20,727 nt of DNA, taken from NCBI GenBank assembly GCA_035524275.1, contig DATKPC010000039.1, forward strand, positions 1 to 20,727, read 5' to 3'. Below are positions 1-7,172 of the stretch, in pieces. A program made the translations under genes and the position numbers. Source of the DNA: DATKPC01 sp035524275. Its GTDB lineage: Bacteria > Pseudomonadota > Gammaproteobacteria > Burkholderiales > Burkholderiaceae_F. Under the pieces are notes generated by a model. The model ran no database searches. It had not been told where the DNA came from and worked only from the letters and a program-made list of their open reading frames with translations. Numbering within the stretch: the stretch's first letter is position 1; each line of letters starts with the position of its first letter.

Positions 1-309
1 ACGCTCTTGACCCTGTCCCAGGCAGCGGAGCGCCTCCAGGTGTCTGTTCGAACCATCGATCGGGAGATTCGCGACGGCCGGCTCGCGGCATTGCGCATCC
101 GAGGACTGGTCCGGGTCTCTGCGACCGAACTTGAAACGTACCTGGCAAGGATGCGATGTCCGTCAGCAAGCGCAACAATCGATGGCGGGTTCGCATCCGC
201 GTCGGCAGCGGCCAGCGAATTGACAAGACGCTCCCAGAAGGCGCATCCCGCAACGACGCGCTCGCGCTCGAAGTTGCTCTCCGTCAGGCCGCCATTGGCG
301 AAGCCGTAG
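1..309 (+). CDS. Excisionase-type helix-turn-helix protein, 5' partial
   Basis: The reading frame is open from the left edge, so the true start is probably outside the window; a TTG at 7 is the only early in-window start candidate. The first 50 residues have the form of a MerR-like/excisionase DNA-binding domain (LTLSQAAERLQVSVRTIDREI, then a wing with RIRGLVRVSATELETYL). Such small proteins act as recombination directionality factors or repressors of mobile elements. The last 50 codons overlap the start of the downstream recombinase in another frame, and that tail is Ser/Ala/Arg-rich and unlike a folded domain, so only the N-terminal part is likely functional. Its place directly before an integrase supports an Xis or element-regulator role. 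The fold is clear; the exact job is inferred. Confidence 0.6.
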   Translation, partial: TLLTLSQAAERLQVSVRTIDREIRDGRLAALRIRGLVRVSATELETYLARMRCPSASATIDGGFASASAAASELTRRSQKAHPATTRSRSKLLSVRPPLAKP

Positions 310-1205
310 GCCGGCGCCGCAGCTACACGATCGCCGAGGCGATCGACCGGTGGGAGGAAACCGGGGCCAGGGCCCTGCGCAGTTGGACTGCGGACCTGCG
401 CTATCGCACCCAGGTCGTTCGCGCGATCGCGGGCACGAAGCCCATCGATGCCTTGCCTGACGTCGCCGACGAGTTGCGGCGGCGAGGACTCGAAGCGGGA
501 TCATCCCCGGCGAACATCAACCGGCACCTCTCGATCGTGCGGCGGGTTGGCAATCTCGCCGAGAAGTGGGGCTGGACCGACAAACCCCTCGGGCGGAGGA
601 TCGAACTCGTCCCTGGCGAGGTCGAGCGCGATGTGCGCCTCGAGCCGTCGCAGGTCCACCTGCTGATGCAATGCGCGGATCCACGCCTTGCGGACCTGGT
701 CGTCTTCCTGGCGCTGACCGGGTTGCGCAGGTCGGAGGCTCTCCGGCTGACGCGGGCCGACATCCGCCATGGCGCCGCGCATGTCGATCAACGATCCAAG
801 ACTGGAAAGCGGCGAGTCGTTCCGCTTGCGCCCGAGGCCGCCGCGATCGCGGAACGCAGCATTCCGTTTGCGCTGACCGCTGCCAACGCACGACGCCTTT
901 GGGAAAGGGCAAGGCGCGATGCCGACCTGCCCGGCATTCGCTTCACCGACCTGCGCCACGCGTTCGGGTCCTGGCTCGTGGAGCGAGGCACGTCGCTGGC
1001 GACGGTTCGCGACCTGCTCGGCCACTCGTCCCTGAAAATGACGTCGCGCTACGTGCAAGCGGCCCCGGACGGCGCGATCACGGCCGTCGCAGCACTACGA
1101 ATCGCTGCCGATGCGTCGGATAGCCCTGCGGAGAAGAAAGTGGGTGCTAAACGGGTGCTGGAGATTTTGACGCCGAACGCGAAGGCCCGGAAGATTCCAA
1201 CCTAA
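156..1205 (+). CDS. Tyrosine recombinase / phage-type integrase
   Basis: A 349-residue site-specific recombinase that would integrate and excise a mobile element. Residues 1-50 resemble an arm-binding N-terminus, about 57-150 a core-binding SAM-like domain, and 160-310 the catalytic domain. Visible catalytic residues are R191 (TGLRRSEALRL), a Lys in the beta-hairpin (K215 or K218, SKTGKRRVVPL), R267 and H268 (FTDLRHAF), H290 (LLGHSS) and the nucleophile Y299 (KMTSRYVQA). The first His of the usual H-x-x-R box is Thr264, a variation that may be tolerated. ATG 156 is chosen because the next residues look like a typical integrase N-terminus; this makes the gene overlap the upstream HTH gene by 154 bp. 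The gene ends 13 bp from the encoded CCA of a tRNA-Ser, which makes that tRNA the likely attachment site. It appears intact. Confidence 0.93.
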   Translation: MSVSKRNNRWRVRIRVGSGQRIDKTLPEGASRNDALALEVALRQAAIGEAVGRRRSYTIAEAIDRWEETGARALRSWTADLRYRTQVVRAIAGTKPIDALPDVADELRRRGLEAGSSPANINRHLSIVRRVGNLAEKWGWTDKPLGRRIELVPGEVERDVRLEPSQVHLLMQCADPRLADLVVFLALTGLRRSEALRLTRADIRHGAAHVDQRSKTGKRRVVPLAPEAAAIAERSIPFALTAANARRLWERARRDADLPGIRFTDLRHAFGSWLVERGTSLATVRDLLGHSSLKMTSRYVQAAPDGAITAVAALRIAADASDSPAEKKVGAKRVLEILTPNAKARKIPT

Positions 1206-1217
1206 CCCTTTGATTTC

Positions 1218-1309
<92 letters not shown>

Positions 1310-1322
1310 AAGGCAGCTCGCC

Positions 1323-1331
1323 AGTTTATCA
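1323..1331 (-). promoter_or_regulatory. Possible extended -10 promoter of tRNA-Ser
   Basis: Read on the minus strand, TGATAAACT fits an extended -10 (TGN followed by TAAACT, 4 of 6 matches to TATAAT). It ends 13 bp before the mature 5' end of the tRNA, which would give a short leader. No strong -35 is visible. It sits between the stop codon of the LysR gene and the tRNA, so the tRNA need not depend on LysR transcription. Confidence 0.4.
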
Positions 1332-1360
1332 GAGCGCGACGGCACCAGAACCGCAACGGC

Positions 1361-2371
1361 TCATTGAGATGTCGTCGGCGCGGCGCCTGCCATCGCATCG
1401 TCGGCACCGAAAGGGGCCGCGGCGAAATCGGCGGGAAAGTGCTCCGCGACGAGTCGGGCGCCCTCGCGGGCCACGAATCGGCGCAGTCGTTCGGCCAGTT
1501 CGCTCGCGGGCTCCTTGCCGACCGCGACCACGTGCCAGCGTCGAACCACCGGTAGTCCGACCACGTCGAGCGCCACGAGGCGGCCGGTTTGCAGTTCGAG
1601 TCCCACCGTATGCAGCGACAGGAATGCCAGGCCCATGTTCGCGACCACGGCCCGCTTGATGGTCTCGTTGCTGCTCACCTCAAGCGCGCGAGGGGGCGAA
1701 ATGCCGGCCTCGAGGAACCACGCTTCCATCGCAGCGCGTGTCCCGGATCCCGGCTCGCGAACGATGAACTCGTGTGCGTCCAGCCGTTCGGGCTCGAGGG
1801 CGGGACTGCCGGCGAGCGGATGGCGCGGCGACGCGACGATCCCTAAAGGCTGTGGCGCGAATGCCTCGGCATGCGCCTCGATCTCCCGCGGCGGGCTACC
1901 GATGATCGCCAGTTCGATCTCGCGGTTGCTCAACTGCCGGACCATCTGCGCTCGATTGCCGACCGTCACCCGCAGCTCGACATGCGGGTGCTGGCTGCGG
2001 AAGCGCGACAGCAGGAGCGGCAGGAAGTACTCCGCGTTGCTCACGATACCCAGGGAAACCTGTCCGCCGTCATGCCCGTGGGTCCGCGTCAACGCCTCCT
2101 CGGCCTGTTTCAGGGACAGAAGAGCCTTGTTGACGTAGGCAAGAAGCACGTCGCCCGAATCGGTCAGGAGGACCCCCTTGCCGTTGCGGGAAAACAGCGG
2201 AATACCGATGACCTGTTCCAGTTCCTTGATCTGCAGGGAAATCGCCGACGGCGTGAGGTGCAACTCCGCCGCTGCTCGAACGAAACTTTGATGGCGCGCG
2301 ACCGCGGCGAAGGCGCGAAGCTGCCGCAGCGTTGCACTGCGCATTCGATCGAACCGCTGCATTTCCGTCAT
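1361..2371 (-). CDS. LysR-family transcriptional regulator, CbbR-like
   Basis: A 336-residue DNA-binding regulator. An N-terminal winged HTH lies at about residues 14-72 (TLRQLRAFAAVARHQSFVRA, then SAISLQIKELEQVIGIPLFS), followed by a linker helix and a periplasmic-binding-protein-like effector domain (about 100-305). The wording of the HTH and the start of the effector domain resembles CbbR/RbcR regulators of carbon-fixation genes; that is family resemblance only, and no cbb genes are in the window. Start ATG 2371 is preceded by GGGGAG at a 3-nt spacing; a later in-frame Met at residue 10 is an alternative. The last 25 or so residues form an Ala-rich tail. The gene is divergent from the cytochrome-porin gene with 372 bp between the starts, the classic arrangement for a LysR protein controlling its neighbour and itself. 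Confidence 0.9.
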   Translation of the reverse strand: MTEMQRFDRMRSATLRQLRAFAAVARHQSFVRAAAELHLTPSAISLQIKELEQVIGIPLFSRNGKGVLLTDSGDVLLAYVNKALLSLKQAEEALTRTHGHDGGQVSLGIVSNAEYFLPLLLSRFRSQHPHVELRVTVGNRAQMVRQLSNREIELAIIGSPPREIEAHAEAFAPQPLGIVASPRHPLAGSPALEPERLDAHEFIVREPGSGTRAAMEAWFLEAGISPPRALEVSSNETIKRAVVANMGLAFLSLHTVGLELQTGRLVALDVVGLPVVRRWHVVAVGKEPASELAERLRRFVAREGARLVAEHFPADFAAAPFGADDAMAGAAPTTSQ

Positions 2372-2743
2372 CGACTCCCCGCTGCAGAGCTGCCGCGCTT
2401 TACCTTGGCTTAAGCAAAACCTTCATATGCAACACCCTGCCAGAAGTTTGTCTAGCACGAAAGCCCTTCCACCCGCATACGACGCGAAAACGTGTCGTCG
2501 GCGCGCATTTGCCGTCAATCGTGCGCCGCAACAAGGACGTTGATCACTCGCAACATAAGCGTTTCTCACGGGCACCCCAAGGATTTCTCACTTTACGGGC
2601 ATTGAGCTTGGCCGCATCGTCGCCCCTGGAGGGCAAGACCGCGCGTCTTCCCGCCCCACGAGAAACAAAAAATGCCGGGAGACGTCGCGGAGGGAACCTG
2701 ATGGAAGGTCATCCTCTCCGAGGCGGGCGCGAGGAGATTATGG
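2372..2743. promoter_or_regulatory. Divergent intergenic region, LysR / cytochrome-porin
   Basis: A 372-bp non-coding stretch between two divergent genes; the frames crossing it are Arg-rich and unlike proteins. It is more AT-rich near 2400-2460 than its surroundings. It should hold the promoter of the redox operon and LysR binding sites (T-N11-A type), but no -35/-10 pair stands out. The clearest structure is the inverted repeat listed separately at 2479-2498. A Shine-Dalgarno GAGGAG lies at 2731-2736, seven bases before ATG 2744. Confidence 0.5.
2479..2498. repeat. Inverted repeat in the divergent region
   Basis: ACGACGC and GTGTCGT are separated by six bases (GAAAAC); six of seven positions pair perfectly and the seventh is G-T. 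It lies about 108 bp upstream of the LysR start and 246 bp upstream of the cytochrome-porin start. It could be an operator half-site pair or a leader hairpin. No function is proven. Confidence 0.35.
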
Positions 2744-4162
2744 ATGCGAATCTTTCGCAGGATTTCTCTTGCACTCTCGGCAGCGGGGATCCTCCTCGCG
2801 GCTTCGTCCGCTCCCTTGCCAGCGCACGCGGTGCCGTCGTTCGCGCGACAGACCGGGATGGACTGCACGACGTGCCACATGAGTTGGTTGGAGCTGACCG
2901 CGGTGGGACGACGGTTCAAGCTCGGCGGCTACCAGCTCATGAAGGCGATGCCGGACGACGCGCAGCGCCCCGTCGTGACGCTCGACTTCACCGACAATCC
3001 GCCCTTGATTCCTCTGGCGTTCATGCTTCAGCCGTCGTACACGCATGTCGCGAATTCCAGCCTGCCTGCCAACGACCCTAACGCCTTCCACGACAACGAC
3101 AAGCTGGTCCTGCAGCAGGCGAGCGTCTTTCTGAACGGCAAACTCGCCGACCACGTCGGCTGCTTCTGCCAGGTCACGTACGACGGCACGCAGCACCACA
3201 CGTCGATCGACAACTTCGAGGTGCGACTGACCCCGGATGAGATCAAGTGGCAAGGCCACGAAATCCTGCCAGGCATCGCGATGAACAACGCGCCGACCAT
3301 GTCGGACGTCTACAACACGACTCCCGTCTGGGGATGGCCCTACGTCGCTTCCGTCGTTGCGCCGACGCCCGCCGCCTCCACCCTGATCAATGGAGGCGTC
3401 CAGCAGCAGGTCGTGGGAGCCACCGGCTACGCGCTGCTCGACCGCACCGTCTATCTGGAAGCCGGGGCCTATCGAACCGCGGATAACGAGCCGTGGAAGC
3501 GTTTTCGGGCTGGAGACCAGGCCGTGCAATTGGACGGCGCGGCGCCGTATTACCGGCTGGCACTTCAGCACGACTGGGACAAAGGCCACCAGTCGGCGAT
3601 GGTCGGCACCTTCGGCTTCCTCGCGAGAAAATATCTCGTTGACGCGGACTTTCACCGCGCAAGCGATGCGACAGACCGCTATCGCGATATCGGACTTGAC
3701 GCGCAGTACCAGTACATTTCCGATGCGCACCGCTTCAGCGCCATGCTCACGCTGATCAAGGAAAACCAGACGCTGGACGCAAGCTATGGCGCCGGGGCAG
3801 CGTCCAATCCAAGCGATTCGCTGAAGCAGCTCAATATCAAGGCCAGCTACTACTGGCATAAATGGTACGGCGTCAGTCTCGGCTACCAGAAGACGACCGG
3901 CTCCGCCGACGCGCTGGTTTACAACACGGGCGCAACCGACAGTACCGGCAGCATAAGCGGCAGTCCCAACAGTTCCGCGTGGATCGCCGAGCTGAACTAT
4001 CTGTTCTCGCTGTCCGGCGCGGAGGACCATCGAAAGTACCGGCTGGTCCTGCAGTACACCGCATACAACAAGTTCAACGGCGGCACGACGAATTACGATG
4101 GTTTCGGCCGCAACGCCAAGGACAACAACACGCTCTACCTCCTGGCATGGCTGTTGTATTGA
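2744..4162 (+). CDS. Cyc2-like outer-membrane monohaem cytochrome-porin fusion
   Basis: A 472-residue exported protein. Residues 1-29 form a Sec signal peptide (MRIFRRISLALSAAGILLAA, cleavage after AHA). The mature protein starts with a short cytochrome segment carrying one haem site, C41-T-T-C44-H45, inside the motif PSFARQTGMDCTTCH followed by LTAVGRRFKLGGY. This arrangement is typical of Cyc2 and its relatives. From about residue 75 to the end the sequence shows alternating aromatic/polar strands and ends in Tyr (LYLLAWLLY), as expected for an outer-membrane beta-barrel. Length is close to Cyc2 of Acidithiobacillus (about 485). Cyc2 takes electrons from Fe(II) at the cell surface into the periplasm; whether this homologue uses iron is inference, since related cytochrome-porins also occur where iron oxidation is unproven. 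Two unusual cysteines, C140 and C142 (VGCFCQVTYDG), lie in the barrel. It is first of three co-directional redox genes. RBS GAGGAG supports ATG 2744. Confidence 0.75.
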   Translation: MRIFRRISLALSAAGILLAASSAPLPAHAVPSFARQTGMDCTTCHMSWLELTAVGRRFKLGGYQLMKAMPDDAQRPVVTLDFTDNPPLIPLAFMLQPSYTHVANSSLPANDPNAFHDNDKLVLQQASVFLNGKLADHVGCFCQVTYDGTQHHTSIDNFEVRLTPDEIKWQGHEILPGIAMNNAPTMSDVYNTTPVWGWPYVASVVAPTPAASTLINGGVQQQVVGATGYALLDRTVYLEAGAYRTADNEPWKRFRAGDQAVQLDGAAPYYRLALQHDWDKGHQSAMVGTFGFLARKYLVDADFHRASDATDRYRDIGLDAQYQYISDAHRFSAMLTLIKENQTLDASYGAGAASNPSDSLKQLNIKASYYWHKWYGVSLGYQKTTGSADALVYNTGATDSTGSISGSPNSSAWIAELNYLFSLSGAEDHRKYRLVLQYTAYNKFNGGTTNYDGFGRNAKDNNTLYLLAWLLY

Positions 4163-4208
4163 CCCGTCTGCAGGTGCAGCCTGGTCGAATTTCGTGGAGA
4201 CGCAAGCG

Positions 4209-4544
4209 ATGGATGGAAAAGGTGCGGGAAACGGCGGCCGGCGGACGGTCCTGCGGCATGCAGGGCGCGCCCTCGCCGCAATCGTGGTGGTTGCCGCGGG
4301 CATGCCGGCGGCGCGGGCGGCTGACAAGAAGAAGGGCAAGTCCGCGAAGGAGGACTTCTTCTTCCAGGAGGAGCCCGGGGAACTGGGCCGCACCTGCACC
4401 GGGTGCGTCAACTTCACGCCGAAGGCGAGCGGCGACTACGGCGCAGACTCCGGCGACTGCGCGCTGCTGATCGGCGACGTCTGCACGCATTGCTACTGCC
4501 AGGGCTGGACGGACAAGAAGACCGGGAAGAAGGCCGGCACCTGA
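4209..4544 (+). CDS. HiPIP-like Tat-exported iron-sulfur protein
   Basis: A 111-residue protein. The start ATG 4209 has GGAGA eight bases upstream and lies 46 bp after the cytochrome-porin stop. The leader carries a twin-arginine motif (GGRRTVLRH, R11-R12), a hydrophobic stretch to about residue 34 and an ARA cleavage site near 37, so it should be folded with its cofactor before export to the periplasm. The mature part is about 74 residues, rich in Lys and acidic residues, with C63-x2-C66, C84, C92, C95 and C97, then GW. High-potential iron-sulfur proteins have four Cys in the order CxxC...C...C near a GW, are Tat-exported and pass electrons between periplasmic cytochromes; Iro and PioC are examples linked to iron oxidation. 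Six cysteines instead of four, and Gly-Trp after rather than before the last Cys, are atypical. Another small Fe-S family is possible, but the electron-carrier role fits the flanking cytochromes. Confidence 0.6.
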   Translation: MDGKGAGNGGRRTVLRHAGRALAAIVVVAAGMPAARAADKKKGKSAKEDFFFQEEPGELGRTCTGCVNFTPKASGDYGADSGDCALLIGDVCTHCYCQGWTDKKTGKKAGT

Positions 4545-4546
4545 GG

Positions 4547-4561
4547 GGCCGCGCCGCGGCC
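4547..4561 (+). repeat. GC-rich inverted repeat between HiPIP-like and PufC-like genes
   Basis: GGCCGCG and CGCGGCC form perfect 7-bp arms around a single C, starting three bases after the HiPIP-like stop. In RNA this would make a 5-bp stem with a 5-base loop. There is no T-tract, so it is more likely an mRNA-processing or stability element that sets the ratio of the two proteins than a terminator. The following gene has its own GGAGAG at 4594-4599. Confidence 0.35.
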
Positions 4562-4602
4562 GAGCGCGAACGGCGCGGCGCGCAGCGGGCGATGGAGAGC
4601 AC

Positions 4603-5715
4603 ATGAACCGCTTCGGAACGATCGTCCTTGTCGCGGCCTGCGGCGTCGTGACGGTCGCCAGCATCCTCCTCGTGGCGCGTTGGGAGCGGCCGCAAACGGA
4701 GCAGCGCGGCTATCGCGGGCTTGCCGTCGTCCAGGTGAACAGCCCGGCGACGTTGCAAGCGCAGGACGACATCAATCGGTTTCCCAAACCGCTGAAGCGC
4801 CCGACGGCGACGAGCGGGACACTGGCGTCCGATGCGTACGAGAACGTCCAGGTCTTGGGCGACCTGACGCAGGCTCAGTTCACTCGCCTGATGCTGTCGA
4901 TCAAGTCGTGGGTCGCGCCGCAGGAGGGCTGCGACTACTGCCATGCCGCGCCGGATTACGCGAGCGACAACAAGTATGCCAAGCGCGTCGCGCGCCAGAT
5001 GCTGAAGATGGTGCGACACATCAATGCCGACTGGAAGTCCCATGTCGGCGAGACCGGCGTCGTCTGCTACACATGCCACCGCGGCCACCCGCAGCCGCCG
5101 CGGTTCTGGTACGCCGTGCCTGCGGAGGATCGCGACGGCGCCATGGTTCGCAAGCCGGCGCAGCGGATGCCGACGCCGACGGCACGGATGACCGCACTTC
5201 CACGGGATCCGCTGAGCGACTACCTCCTCAACGACAAGGACATTCGCATTGTCGGCGTCGATCCGCTGCCGAACGGCAACCCGCACAAGCTCCTCGAGAC
5301 GCGGGATACGTATGCGCTCATGCTCATCATGTCGGAGTCGCTCGGCGTCAACTGCACCTACTGCCACAACACCCGCGCGTTCTACAACTGGGACATCAGC
5401 TACGCGCCGCGCACCAAGGCCTGGTACGGCATCCGGATGGTCCGCGACCTGAACCGCACGGTGCTGGAACCCCTGCTCGGCACGTTCCCGCCGGAACGCC
5501 TCGGGCCGACCGGCGATGTGCCGAAGATCTATTGCGCCACCTGCCACCTCGGAACCTTCAAGCCGCTCAAGGGCGCGAGCCTGCTGCCTGAATTTCCCGA
5601 GCTCGCCGGGCCGGGGCGGAGCGAGGACAAGCCGGCGGCCGCGCCGGTCGCGAACGCCGGCGCGACCGCCTTGCCCGCGACGCCGGTGGTGGAACCACCC
5701 GTGACAAGCAAATAG
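4603..5715 (+). CDS. Tetrahaem cytochrome c, photosynthetic reaction-centre cytochrome (PufC) family
   Basis: A 370-residue membrane-anchored periplasmic cytochrome. Residues 5-25 are one hydrophobic anchor (with VAAC at 10-13, a possible but weak lipobox). Four CxxCH haem sites are visible: C110-C113-H114, C155-C158-H159, C251-C254-H255 and C311-C314-H315, in the paired arrangement of PufC. Family hallmarks include NVQVLGDLTQAQFTRLM, RHINADWKSHVGETGVVCYT, YALMLIMSESLGVNCTYCH, TKAWYGIRMVRDLN and GDVPKIYCATCH. Methionines 97, 133/136, 240/243 and 279 and His139 are in place as sixth ligands. PufC reduces the photo-oxidised special pair of the reaction centre and in several purple bacteria receives electrons from HiPIP, whose likely relative lies 58 bp upstream. 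No pufLM, bch or crt genes are in the window. The last 35 residues are a Pro/Ala-rich tail. Family assignment is strong; photosynthetic use is not shown. Confidence 0.9.
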   Translation: MNRFGTIVLVAACGVVTVASILLVARWERPQTEQRGYRGLAVVQVNSPATLQAQDDINRFPKPLKRPTATSGTLASDAYENVQVLGDLTQAQFTRLMLSIKSWVAPQEGCDYCHAAPDYASDNKYAKRVARQMLKMVRHINADWKSHVGETGVVCYTCHRGHPQPPRFWYAVPAEDRDGAMVRKPAQRMPTPTARMTALPRDPLSDYLLNDKDIRIVGVDPLPNGNPHKLLETRDTYALMLIMSESLGVNCTYCHNTRAFYNWDISYAPRTKAWYGIRMVRDLNRTVLEPLLGTFPPERLGPTGDVPKIYCATCHLGTFKPLKGASLLPEFPELAGPGRSEDKPAAAPVANAGATALPATPVVEPPVTSK

Positions 5716-5795
5716 ACGCGCGGCGAGACGGCGCCGTGATTCGATTGATCGACGCCGGAACGTGAGAGGCGCAGTTCCGCAACAGCGGTCGCGAA

Positions 5796-7091
5796 TCAAC
5801 CTACCGCTTTGAGCAGTGTCTCGCCGTGCAGATACGGCTGAAGCGCGGCCGGAACGACGATCGTGCCGTCGCTGCGCTGGTGGTTCTCCAGGACGGCCAC
5901 CAGGGTCCGGCCTACTGCGAGGCCGGATCCGTTCAGCGTATGGACGAGTTCCGGCTTGCCGCCGCCAGCGCGGAAGCGCGCCTGCATCCGCCGCGCCTGG
6001 TAGGCCTCGCAGTTCGAGCACGACGAGATCTCGCGGTACGTCTTCTGCGCCGGCAGCCAGACCTCCAGGTCGTAGGTCTTCGCGGAGCCGGGGCCGATGT
6101 CTCCGGTGCACAGGAGCATCACCCGGTACGGCAGTTCCAGGCGCTGCAGCACGTCCTCCGCATGGCCGACGAGTTCCTCCAGCGCGTCGTACGAGCGCTC
6201 CGGATGCGCGATCTGCACCATCTCGACCTTGTCGAACTGGTGCTGTCGGATCATTCCACGGGTGTCCTTCCCGTAGCTTCCGGCTTCGGAGCGGAAGCAC
6301 GGGGTGTGCGCGGTCAGCCGGCGCGGCAGGTCCGCCTCGGCGAGGATCTGCCCGCGTACGAGGTTCGTGAGCGAGACCTCCGACGTCGGGATCAGGTACA
6401 GCGGATCGGAATCGCCTTCCTGCCCGCCCTTGCGGACGGCGAAGAGATCCTGCTCGAACTTCGGCAGCTGTCCGGTACCCGTCAGCGTCGCGGCGTTGAC
6501 GATGTATGGCGTGTAGCACTCGGTATAGCCGTGCTCGCGGGTGTGCAGGTCGAGCATGAACTGCGCCAGGGCGCGATGCAGTCGGGCGACCGGACCGACC
6601 ATCACGGCGAACCTCGCGCCCGACAGGCGTGCGGCGGCATCGAAATCCAGTCCGAGCGGCGCGCCGAGGTCGACGTGGTCCTTCGGCTCGAAATCGAATT
6701 GCCGCGGCGTGCCCCAGCGACGAACTTCGACGTTGTCGTCCGACGACCGACCGGCCGGCACGCTCGGATGCGGCAGGTTCGGCACGCCCAGCAGCAGTTC
6801 CTGCTGGCGCGCCAGCACGCCGTCGACCTGCGCCTGCAGCGCCTTGAGCTGCTCCGGTATCGCGGCGCTCTCGGCGAGGACCTCGGTCGCGTCCTCGCCC
6901 CGCGACTTCAGCTGGCCGACCTGCTTCGACAGCGCATTGCGGCGCGCCTCCAGTTCCTCCTTGCGGACCTGGACCTGGCGTCGCTCCGATTCGAGCGCGA
7001 CGAAGGCGTGGCTATCGAACGCGAAGCCCCGGGTGGCCAGCCGCGCGGTGACGCCGTCGAGGTCCTTACGGAGGAGATTGATGTCGAGCAT
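5796..7091 (-). CDS. serS: Seryl-tRNA synthetase
   Basis: A 431-residue cytoplasmic class II aminoacyl-tRNA synthetase that charges tRNA-Ser with serine (and tRNA-Sec where present). Residues 30-102 form the long antiparallel coiled coil that grips the tRNA long arm. The catalytic core follows, with T236-S237-E238 binding serine, motif 2 at about 266-290 (FRSEAGSYGKDTRGMIRQHQ, then FDKVE) and motif 3 at 386-400 (LNGSGLAVGRTLVAV). Length is normal for bacterial SerRS. It lies 81 bp downstream of rarA on the same strand, in the conserved ftsK-lolA-rarA-serS order. A tRNA-Ser gene lies on the same strand 4.5 kb further on, separated by the redox module. The 80 bp between this stop and the convergent cytochrome stop show no clear terminator. 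Confidence 0.98.
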   Translation of the reverse strand: MLDINLLRKDLDGVTARLATRGFAFDSHAFVALESERRQVQVRKEELEARRNALSKQVGQLKSRGEDATEVLAESAAIPEQLKALQAQVDGVLARQQELLLGVPNLPHPSVPAGRSSDDNVEVRRWGTPRQFDFEPKDHVDLGAPLGLDFDAAARLSGARFAVMVGPVARLHRALAQFMLDLHTREHGYTECYTPYIVNAATLTGTGQLPKFEQDLFAVRKGGQEGDSDPLYLIPTSEVSLTNLVRGQILAEADLPRRLTAHTPCFRSEAGSYGKDTRGMIRQHQFDKVEMVQIAHPERSYDALEELVGHAEDVLQRLELPYRVMLLCTGDIGPGSAKTYDLEVWLPAQKTYREISSCSNCEAYQARRMQARFRAGGGKPELVHTLNGSGLAVGRTLVAVLENHQRSDGTIVVPAALQPYLHGETLLKAVG

Positions 7092-7172
7092 GGTCGTGGA
7101 AGCGCGCCGTGCGCGCGAAGGGAGAGTCGGCGAATGTCGGGAGCCCGTGGCGGATTCTAGGGCTTGTTCAGG

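Noticed and set aside
156..1205. Integrase as a dead pseudogene because the H of H-x-x-R is Thr264
   Set aside because: All other catalytic residues, including Tyr299, are present and the frame is full length; substitution at this site may be tolerated.
2738..4417. Long 559-codon minus-strand frame opposite the cytochrome-porin and HiPIP-like genes
   Set aside because: It is antisense to genes with clear signal peptides and haem motifs, is Arg/Val-rich and shows no domain; high GC makes such shadow frames common.
4603..5715. Calling the window part of a photosynthesis gene cluster
   Set aside because: Only one PufC-family gene is present; no reaction-centre, light-harvesting, bacteriochlorophyll or carotenoid genes are visible.
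7102..7116. GCGCGC-CGT-GCGCGC palindrome upstream of serS
   Set aside because: Simple alternating GC sequence is expected by chance at this base composition; there is no sign of a T-box or terminator.
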